A stretch of DNA of 64,000 nt from Methanobacterium sp. BRmetb2 (GTDB lineage: Archaea; Methanobacteriota; Methanobacteria; Methanobacteriales; Methanobacteriaceae), in assembly GCA_003491285.1 (NCBI GenBank), contig CP022705.1, positions 679,501 to 743,500 of the forward strand, in the 5' to 3' direction. Made by a program: the position numbers and the translations under genes. A model generated the notes under the pieces. It did not search any database and had not been told where the DNA came from. It saw only the letters and a program-made list of their open reading frames with translations. Positions 54,166 to 64,000 of this stretch are shown one piece after another (position 1 is the first letter of the stretch; every line of letters begins with the position of its first letter).

Positions 54166-54882
54166 TTATATCATCAGCAATATTCCGATGGTCAAGGTAA
54201 AGGCTAAACCAAGGGCTAATCCTTGTACTTTACCAGAATACATACCAGCAAATATTCTCTGATCTGCACCTACCATTTTTACCTGAGTCTGTATATTACG
54301 GATTCTTGCTTCAATCAATGCTGTTTCTGGAGCGACAGGTTTAATTGCTTCGCCTTCGTCCTCTTCGCCTTCTTCTTCGATTTCTATAACCATAGCTTCT
54401 TCTTCAAATGCCCCAGGATCTTTTTCAACGCATTCTTTTACCTTAGATTGTATTGCGGCTGCATCTTCAACATCGATCAAGTCCACTATTTCCAGTTGCT
54501 GTTGGAACCTTTCAATTCCTTCCAGCGGAATGTTCTCAATAAAAGGTATAGCACCAGTAGCTTCGAGTATCCTTCTTTTTTCAGGGTCTACTCCATTTTC
54601 ATGGAGGGCCTGTATACTCTGGCCGGTTATGTGCCCTTGTACTTCAGATCCACACAAGATTAAGAATCTTATGTTTGGATTGGATATTAGATTAGATATA
54701 ACCTTTTCAATCCCGAGATTTTCAGTTTTACATGGCCCAGCAATAGCAGCGCCAGCATCAACTGGTACGTCTTCTATGTGAGATGCAAGGGTTGCAGCTG
54801 CAACAGGGCTTTCTGGATCACCGACTACGTAGTCTCCATTTACTATGGGCCATCCTTCTGCAGGTGATTTTTTTTCTGCCAA
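54166..54882 (-). CDS. mtrA: Tetrahydromethanopterin S-methyltransferase subunit A (corrinoid protein)
   Basis: The 238-residue subunit that carries the cobamide accepting the methyl group. The corrinoid domain includes SEVQGHITGQSIQALHENG with the His that serves as lower ligand in the family. An acidic Glu-rich hinge (EEEGEEDEGEAIK, about 170-182) leads to the C-terminal membrane helix (GLALGLAFTLTIGILLMI). Its start is 12 bp after mtrB. Confidence 0.95.
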   Translation of the reverse strand: MAEKKSPAEGWPIVNGDYVVGDPESPVAAATLASHIEDVPVDAGAAIAGPCKTENLGIEKVISNLISNPNIRFLILCGSEVQGHITGQSIQALHENGVDPEKRRILEATGAIPFIENIPLEGIERFQQQLEIVDLIDVEDAAAIQSKVKECVEKDPGAFEEEAMVIEIEEEGEEDEGEAIKPVAPETALIEARIRNIQTQVKMVGADQRIFAGMYSGKVQGLALGLAFTLTIGILLMI

Positions 54883-54894
54883 TTAAAACACCTC

Positions 54895-55200
54895 CTACAT
54901 TATTAGGGCAATTAGCAGTACAAGCCCTAATATAAATCCGTATACTATGTTTGTGAGTTTACCTGCTGTTAGATATACTCCTTCCCTTCCAGGGTAAGCA
55001 CCTTCAGAGGTCGTGGTTGGGTCTAAAGAGTTCATCAGATCATCAGCTGTAGTTTCTAGGCTACTTATTTGTTGGTTAATTTCATCCATTGATAGAATTA
55101 TAGCTTCTCTGCCCAGTGATGTTCCCACCACACCTGAAGAAGGGTCAAGAGTAATGTTAAATTCAGGAGCTATTTTTATTATTGGTAACATTTCAACCAT
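54895..55200 (-). CDS. mtrB: Tetrahydromethanopterin S-methyltransferase subunit B
   Basis: The 101-residue subunit with a cytoplasmic N-terminus (LPIIKIAPEFNITLDPSSG) and a C-terminal transmembrane helix (LTNIVYGFILGLVLLIALIM). It pairs with MtrA and MtrF/G in the stalk. 12 bp after the mtrC stop, behind AAGGAGG. Confidence 0.95.
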   Translation of the reverse strand: MVEMLPIIKIAPEFNITLDPSSGVVGTSLGREAIILSMDEINQQISSLETTADDLMNSLDPTTTSEGAYPGREGVYLTAGKLTNIVYGFILGLVLLIALIM

Positions 55201-55212
55201 ATTTATTCCTCC

Positions 55213-56019
55213 TTATAATTCATCCTCTTTTGGTATCCCTGTCCATTCGACTGAAGCAGCTTCGTCCAATGAGGCTTGTAAAAAGCTTCTGAATGATATA
55301 AACCATGCTAAAGCCCCTATTACAGCTACTACCCACCAGGTTGGATTAAATATTATGCTTAATAATCCAACCACAGTCATAGCCATAAATCCTGTGGATG
55401 CTGCAAGTTTCAATGTTCGAATTTGATTCTCATTTGGACCTAAACATGCGTTGAATGGATGTTGTATAGCCATAGTGTTTAAAATAAACAAGATTGCTAT
55501 AAATCCAGTGTCAACAACTGCTGCTAATATTAAGGTTAAGTCATAACTTCCAGCTATTGCTGCTGAGAATGCTAAGACAGATAATGCTGCTGCACCAGAA
55601 AGTTCAGTCGTGCATCTAACCAAAATAGGTATTTTCATTTTTACGACTGTTTTTCCGAGGAATGCAACAACTGCACCTAATATCATGGCAAGAACAAACC
55701 CAAACAAAGGACCTAATATAGTAGGAATTCCTGCTATCATGGCACCTGCCAGACCAGCTATTGCACCTACAATACCAATTGCCAGTGACATGTATCCTAT
55801 GGATGGAACACCAGTTCCTAAACCATAACTTGCAACTCTTCTTATTGCATCAGCACCCCAAACTATGGCACAAACTGCTCCAAGTGAAGCTATTAATGGA
55901 CCTAAAACTGCGTTATATGGAGTTACGTATATACCTACGAGTCCTCCTACAATTCCGAGTACCATTAATTTTCCCGCGGAAATTGCTCCTCCGCTGGGTC
56001 CTCCTGCTGCTACTGACAT
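55213..56019 (-). CDS. mtrC: Tetrahydromethanopterin S-methyltransferase subunit C
   Basis: The 268-residue integral membrane subunit. I start at ATG 56019 (MSVAAGGPSGGAISAGKL) because AAGGAGGTG lies seven bases upstream and the codon overlaps the mtrD stop; a longer frame to 56085 lacks a site. About seven helices form, with MtrD and MtrE, the Na+-translocating membrane part. Confidence 0.95.
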   Translation of the reverse strand: MSVAAGGPSGGAISAGKLMVLGIVGGLVGIYVTPYNAVLGPLIASLGAVCAIVWGADAIRRVASYGLGTGVPSIGYMSLAIGIVGAIAGLAGAMIAGIPTILGPLFGFVLAMILGAVVAFLGKTVVKMKIPILVRCTTELSGAAALSVLAFSAAIAGSYDLTLILAAVVDTGFIAILFILNTMAIQHPFNACLGPNENQIRTLKLAASTGFMAMTVVGLLSIIFNPTWWVVAVIGALAWFISFRSFLQASLDEAASVEWTGIPKEDEL

Positions 56020-56723
56020 CAGAAGACACCTCCTTGAGTTAATAATACTGCGAAAATACCGGCCACAAGTGAAGCAACCAGACATGCCAGTACTCCTCGT
56101 GGAATCCTCTTAAATTTAGGGTCGTGGAAACCTTCTATGGTACCACCAATGTTATATGATGCTATAACTGCATTTATAAAGAAAATACCTACAGCAAAGA
56201 TTGCTCCTACTGTGGCTGCACCCATTAAACCGTATGAAAGTCCTTTAAGGGACTCGTATAAGGCCCAATAAATTAGTCCACCACCAATACCACCAAGAGC
56301 ACCTCCAATTAAACCACTGATATAACATACAGTGGGAAGGCCGTGTCCTTCAGTACCAGGTGTTACAAATTTTTCTTGTTCTAATTTGGTTATAGGGTCT
56401 ACTGTAACTTTAGCAGATACTGGAACAACTCCAACACCATATACATAAACTAAGTTACCTATGAGCATTGTTATACCTATCATGAGCATGGAACCTACAG
56501 CACCAGCAGCTAATATTAACCATGTTGGTTGTCCAGTCATTGCTGCTGCAGTTATAAGTCCAGTTAAACCAGAACCGGCTGCAAGCATTGCAGTACCTGT
56601 TCCTACACCTGTAGCTGTTGCTATAGCTGCTGGAGCACCTCCTACTGGTATGAAGTGTACACCCCCACCAATTAAGACTCCTCCTGCGGTTATAGCTCCT
56701 ATTAATAATAATGGATCCATCAT
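56019..56723 (-). CDS. mtrD: Tetrahydromethanopterin S-methyltransferase subunit D
   Basis: The 234-residue integral membrane subunit of the Na+ pump (six or seven helices; conserved loop TVDPITKLEQEKFVTPGTEG). Its stop overlaps the mtrC start in a TGATG arrangement. Confidence 0.95.
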   Translation of the reverse strand: MMDPLLLIGAITAGGVLIGGGVHFIPVGGAPAAIATATGVGTGTAMLAAGSGLTGLITAAAMTGQPTWLILAAGAVGSMLMIGITMLIGNLVYVYGVGVVPVSAKVTVDPITKLEQEKFVTPGTEGHGLPTVCYISGLIGGALGGIGGGLIYWALYESLKGLSYGLMGAATVGAIFAVGIFFINAVIASYNIGGTIEGFHDPKFKRIPRGVLACLVASLVAGIFAVLLTQGGVF

Positions 56724-56736
56724 AAATCCTCCTTAT

Positions 56737-57606
56737 CTACTCCTTGTAAGGACCATAGGTGTTTCTTGCGAATGATTCGATTCTAGAGTTCATGATTATT
56801 AATAGAATAACTATTACTAATCCTGCAATTATTCCCCAGAAGTTTCCAAAGACAATAGTTGTCCAGAAGCTTAAGAAAACAATTAAACCGAATGCTAAAC
56901 CAGTAAGTGGTCCTCCGAACTTAGCACAGAAGTTTACAATATCTATAGAATTTCTTGAACCTAATTCTGCTTTTCTTGTAATGTCACCGTGTGATGCTAC
57001 TGGAATTCCTCCACCGAACGGAAGATGTTGATATTCTCTTTCCGCTCCGTAGTGAACGTCCCCAGTAGATGAACCAATTGCACCTATGGTTATACCCCAA
57101 AGCACTGCTAATAATGGCAGTGGGAATGGGTGTCCTAAACCTGCGTTCATTAAGTATGATAATCCCACTATGGCAAATGATACTATGAAACCATGACCAA
57201 CTATTGGGCCTAAATGGGTTACAATAACATCAAGATATAGTGGTTGATTAAATTGAGACTGACTGACAATTCTACCTAAATGGGATGTCGTGGCAAATAC
57301 TCCATGAACTAACGCTGCAATAAATGCACCTGCAGCTAGTGCCATAATGATAGAAACGTTTGCCATCATGAGAACTGTGGTTATACCACCAGCAATACCT
57401 ACCCAAGTACCATAGGCAACTGGTTCCCCAGAAACTGCCTTGTTAGTAAATCGGTGTAGTTTTCCCATTTGTGGAGCTAGTTGTACCTGAGAGTTTGGGT
57501 TACTCTGAGATCCAACATCAGATTCTAAATCCTCTGCAGCACCAGCAATGGTTGCAGCAGCCCCCATAAGAGCAACAATGCCTAATCCTGTTATCATGTC
57601 CATCAT
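56737..57606 (-). CDS. mtrE: Tetrahydromethanopterin S-methyltransferase subunit E
   Basis: The 289-residue integral membrane subunit thought to drive Na+ movement, with the conserved acidic helix and GTWVGIAGGITTVLMMANVS. First gene of mtrEDCBAFGH. Its ribosome site (TTAGGAGGTAATT) follows directly on the mcrA terminator, with no room for a separate promoter of normal size other than the mcrA end, so mtr may be transcribed partly by readthrough from mcr. Confidence 0.95.
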   Translation of the reverse strand: MMDMITGLGIVALMGAAATIAGAAEDLESDVGSQSNPNSQVQLAPQMGKLHRFTNKAVSGEPVAYGTWVGIAGGITTVLMMANVSIIMALAAGAFIAALVHGVFATTSHLGRIVSQSQFNQPLYLDVIVTHLGPIVGHGFIVSFAIVGLSYLMNAGLGHPFPLPLLAVLWGITIGAIGSSTGDVHYGAEREYQHLPFGGGIPVASHGDITRKAELGSRNSIDIVNFCAKFGGPLTGLAFGLIVFLSFWTTIVFGNFWGIIAGLVIVILLIIMNSRIESFARNTYGPYKE

Positions 57607-57636
57607 AATTACCTCCTAATGGTAATAAATAAAAAA

Positions 57637-57660
57637 AATAGGTGTTTGCGTTACACCTAT

Positions 57661-57661
<1 letters not shown>
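57637..57661 (-). terminator. Hairpin plus T8 terminator between mcrA and mtrE
   Basis: AATAGGTGT (57637-57645), seven-base loop, ACACCTATT (57653-57661): a perfect 9-bp stem overlapping the mcrA stop codon, followed on the minus strand by TTTTTT. It would end most mcr transcripts and allow only partial readthrough into mtr. Confidence 0.7.
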
Positions 57662-59313
<1,652 letters not shown>

Positions 59314-59330
59314 AATAATACACCTCCTGT

Positions 59331-60081
<751 letters not shown>

Positions 60082-60089
<8 letters not shown>

Positions 60090-60678
60090 CTCCTAACGCT
60101 AACTTAACTTTTTTTATAATCTCATCCAATTTTTCTTGGGGACAGGTTTCTCCTCTTATTACGCCACTTATTATATCCACAATTTCACCTTTTGTTTTAG
60201 GTTCTTCGGGCATTACAACACGAGTTTTTACACCAATTTTCGCAAAATCTTCGAAATCTACAGGATATTCACATATAACCACACAAGGCCTATTTACATG
60301 TCTCAAAATGAGCCGAGCCTTATATATTATATGATGTTTCACACCACCTAAATGCACCACAATTAATTTATGTCTTTTAATCTGCTCTATTTCATTAGCC
60401 GTCAGTCCAAAAAGACTTCCGCCTCCAGCTGTAGGAGCATCTTGTGGTACACCAGCCCCAGCATTTAGAACTAATGTGCTGGTCATGATGTTAGCTTCCC
60501 GCAGAGCGAATGTTATTTCACAAACGGGTTTGGTAATATGTCTTCTTCCGGGGGACATTGCAATAGCTAAAACTTCACTTCCGCATTCTGCAAATGTTCC
60601 TCGCTGGGCAATTCCGCCTCCTTCACCCATTCCCATCGTTTCTCTGCAGTCTACAACGTGTGTACACTTTCCAATCAT
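60082..60678 (-). CDS. mcrC: Methyl-coenzyme M reductase operon protein C
   Basis: The 198-residue non-catalytic protein of the operon (MIGKCTHVVDCRETMGMGEG), now known as part of the complex that activates F430-nickel in the reductase. CTHVVDCRE and the ending of glycine-rich loops are as in related strains. It overlaps mcrD by 4 nt and mcrG by 8 nt. Confidence 0.93.
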
Positions 60679-61118
60679 TCTTCTGATTTCCTTTTGATTA
60701 TTTTGGTTCTTTCACTTAATTTGGCGTTTTGATCAGTTAGCCCTATCATTTCTTGAGGGATTTTTTCCAATGCTTTTCCATATTTTAATTCGTCTGTGAC
60801 AGTTTTCTGCTTCCGAATAAATGTACCAATATGCACATTGAACCCGAAAGGTAGATTTTCATCACATACTTCTCTAACTTCATCAATGGCTTCTTCTGTT
60901 TCAACTTCTAGAAGAACCCTGCCAGTTTGTACCTGTAAATCCACGTTTTCTCCCTTTACAATAATAGACCTGCGTTCAGAAGTTTTTGTATCTGTATTAG
61001 AGAGTCTTGGACCGTGTATAACCATTCTTTTAACGCTTTCAATCTTTTCAAGATCGTTTAGCAATTTTTCTGTAGTATCTGGATTTAATAGTCTATGTGG
61101 GAAGATTTCTATGTCCAT
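60675..61118 (-). CDS. mcrD: Methyl-coenzyme M reductase operon protein D
   Basis: The 147-residue McrD (IEIFPHRLLNPDTTEKLLND at the N-terminus). McrD binds newly made reductase and is thought to help F430 loading. It lies between mcrB and mcrC as in other Methanobacteriales. Confidence 0.93.
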   Translation of the reverse strand: MDIEIFPHRLLNPDTTEKLLNDLEKIESVKRMVIHGPRLSNTDTKTSERRSIIVKGENVDLQVQTGRVLLEVETEEAIDEVREVCDENLPFGFNVHIGTFIRKQKTVTDELKYGKALEKIPQEMIGLTDQNAKLSERTKIIKRKSEE

Positions 61119-61149
61119 TTGTTGTTAAGCCCCCAAAAATGTGAGATTA

Positions 61150-62481
<1,332 letters not shown>

Positions 62482-62600
62482 TTTTTCCCTCCTAACTTTG
62501 TTCTGTATACCAAAACCCGTCACAGAGTTTATTAAAAAATTGTTCACTCTTGGGGAAGATACTTTAACACTTTAATGGTATACGAAACTGCATTTACTTA

Positions 62601-62610
62601 CTTATATATT
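62601..62610 (-). promoter_or_regulatory. TATA box of the mcr operon
   Basis: AATATATAAG on the minus strand at 62601-62610, with A-rich sequence just upstream as a BRE. Transcription would begin near 62580, about 100 bases before the mcrB ATG. The long leader is typical for this heavily expressed operon. Confidence 0.55.
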
Positions 62611-62762
62611 ATTAAACTTTCTTCTTGAATCAATTAGAAAGATTTATATGTTGGAAATCAGCAACTTTTTAATAGGGTTAAGTGGTCAATAATACTTTTT
62701 TTGACATAATTAGGGCCGAAAAATCCAAAATTATTTATTTTGTTACACTATAAACGATTATT

Positions 62763-64000
62763 ATGCAAATTATAGCAGATGTAGGCGGAATACCCGGTAA
62801 AGATTGCAGAGGTTTCTGTAAATATTGTTATTTTAGAAAAGTGAAAGAAATAGAACCATTAGGTTGTAAACACTGTCTCAACGGTAAGGTTGGATGTGAT
62901 CATTGTACCTCTGGAGTTACAGAAACTAAAAATGAATTTGCATCCCCTTTTATGGTTGTCCATTCAGTTCAAACTTCCCTAATGATGGGTAATTACAGTG
63001 ATAAAAACTTGAAAATTAATATAAGTGGAGGCGGCGATGTCAGTTGCTATCCTCATCTAAATGAGATTGTTTCAGCTTTTTCACAATTTGACATTCCTAT
63101 GCATCTCGGATATACCAGTGGTAAAGGCATTGATGACTCAAAATTAGCAGATGACTTAATTTCCAAGGGAGTTAATGAAGTCACTTTTACTGTCTTTTCT
63201 ACCAACCCTCTGAAAAGAAAAGAGTGGATGGGAGACAAAAATGTAGAAGAATCACTTAAAGCTCTGAAGATTTTCTGTGAAAACTGTGAAGTACATGCTG
63301 CATCCGTAATAATCCCTGGTGTGAATGATGGAGAAGATTTATTCGAAACATGCGCAAATCTGGAATCATGGGGTGCAAAAGCATTTATCCTGATGAGATT
63401 TGCAAATTATGAAAACCAAGGGCTCATATTAGGTAACGAACCATTAATTAAAGGGGTTGAACCACACACACTGGAAGAATTTGAAAATCTAGTTAAAACC
63501 ATCAATAAAGAGTTTAATTTAAGAGTTACTGGAACTCCTCTTTGTGATCCCAAAAATGATACTCCTTTTGCCATTTCTAAAAATAAAAATAAACATTATC
63601 TGGAAATACTATCCAAAGTAACTTCTGAAGCCACTATATTAACCAGTAAAATTGCTGCCCCGTATATAGATAGAATCATAAGAAATATTGAAGCCGAAGA
63701 CATGGTAAATGTGATTGCAGTGGACAAAGACATAGGCTGCCTAATCACTCAAAAGGACTTGGAAAATGCTGATCTTAAAGATATTAAAGAAACTGTTTTA
63801 ATACCTGGGCGAGCATTTGTACATGATAAAAAGGCTGAAGAAATATTAAGCAGAGATGGAGTAGAAAGACTGGTGGCCAGAGGACCAGACAAATTAAGTG
63901 TAGATGGTGAGATGAGCGGAACACTGACCAGGAAAGATGTTTTAAAAACCGAACTAATAGCTTTTCAAGATCTAATCGAAGCCATTAATTTCTTTGGTGT
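62763..64000 (+). CDS. mmp10: Methanogenesis marker protein 10 (radical SAM McrA-arginine methyltransferase), 3' cut
   Basis: About 413 residues remain, with no stop before the window end. The radical-SAM cysteines CRGFCKYC (CxxxCxxC) lie at about residues 15-22, followed by a second cluster region CKHCLNGKVGCDHC. Mmp10 uses a [4Fe-4S] cluster and cobalamin to methylate the active-site arginine of McrA, the protein encoded divergently 0.3 kb away. A TATA-like TTATTTATTT at 62731-62740 lies 28 bases before ATG 62763, so the message may be leaderless. Confidence 0.92.
   Translation, partial: MQIIADVGGIPGKDCRGFCKYCYFRKVKEIEPLGCKHCLNGKVGCDHCTSGVTETKNEFASPFMVVHSVQTSLMMGNYSDKNLKINISGGGDVSCYPHLNEIVSAFSQFDIPMHLGYTSGKGIDDSKLADDLISKGVNEVTFTVFSTNPLKRKEWMGDKNVEESLKALKIFCENCEVHAASVIIPGVNDGEDLFETCANLESWGAKAFILMRFANYENQGLILGNEPLIKGVEPHTLEEFENLVKTINKEFNLRVTGTPLCDPKNDTPFAISKNKNKHYLEILSKVTSEATILTSKIAAPYIDRIIRNIEAEDMVNVIAVDKDIGCLITQKDLENADLKDIKETVLIPGRAFVHDKKAEEILSRDGVERLVARGPDKLSVDGEMSGTLTRKDVLKTELIAFQDLIEAINFFG

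Noticed and set aside
54895..56723. Small ORF overlaps in mtrB/C/D as possible extra subunits
   Set aside because: All eight known mtr genes are present in the canonical order; extra frames are shadows.

Overview
The window comes from a methanogenic archaeon of the order Methanobacteriales, most likely a mesophilic Methanobacterium-type species. The reasons are the linked mcrBDCGA and mtrEDCBAFGH operons, mvhDGAB, methanogenesis marker proteins 10 and 14, a methanogen-type SerRS, MfnA, CobY and CbiS, together with AT-rich DNA, GGTGA/AGGAGG ribosome sites and archaeal TATA boxes. I see no rRNA, tRNA, CRISPR array or complete insertion sequence.

Layout. 0-4.4 kb: the end of an MgtE-like cation transporter, a small beta-carbonic-anhydrase-like protein, a ribbon-helix-helix protein, and a TrmB-type regulator divergent from an ABC-2 exporter. 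4.6-17.5 kb is accessory. On the minus strand, a tight lipoprotein / TIR-domain / zinc-ribbon+PH-like operon carries a 13-base G run at the start of its last gene. It is divergent from a single-chain type IIG restriction-modification enzyme that overlaps an AT-rich gene whose C-terminus looks like an Apea-type HEPN ribonuclease. Downstream lie decayed gene pieces (including the 3' tail of a second RM gene), an unrecognised 539-residue protein with two glycine-rich hydrophobic segments, and a leaderless protein with two peptidoglycan-binding-type repeats and an M14-like metallopeptidase domain. 17.8-43.2 kb is mostly core metabolism: inositol-phosphate synthase, PycB, QueC, LarC, cobamide salvage and assembly (cbiS, cobS) with trm56, upp, fumarase beta, mfnA, ppsA, ribosomal protein L10e (uL16), a CooC-type ATPase, Pcc1, SerRS, FKBP, dihydroorotase and a CooT-like protein. 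Within it, 27.2-30.5 kb is less ordinary: an exported sugar-dehydrogenase-like protein, a DUF389 membrane protein and the two ends of a deleted PEP-synthase-like gene.

43.3-64 kb is the energy-metabolism block: mvhDGAB (H2 oxidation for heterodisulfide reductase), sufCB (Fe-S assembly), cobY, marker protein 14, the sodium-pumping methyltransferase Mtr and methyl-coenzyme M reductase Mcr. The radical-SAM enzyme Mmp10, which methylates an McrA arginine, lies divergent to mcr and runs off the end. Mtr passes the methyl group to coenzyme M, Mcr releases methane and heterodisulfide, and Mvh feeds electrons to reduce the heterodisulfide. The cob/cbi genes make the corrinoid Mtr needs, and suf and LarC/CooC/CooT-type proteins fit the high Fe-S and nickel demand.

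The most unusual material is the accessory block: a candidate phase-variable TIR operon, an RM-HEPN pair, the RM fossil, and the unknown 539-residue protein beside the M14-like protein. Palindromic candidate operators were also found upstream of cooC and mvhD and between trmB and the ABC exporter.
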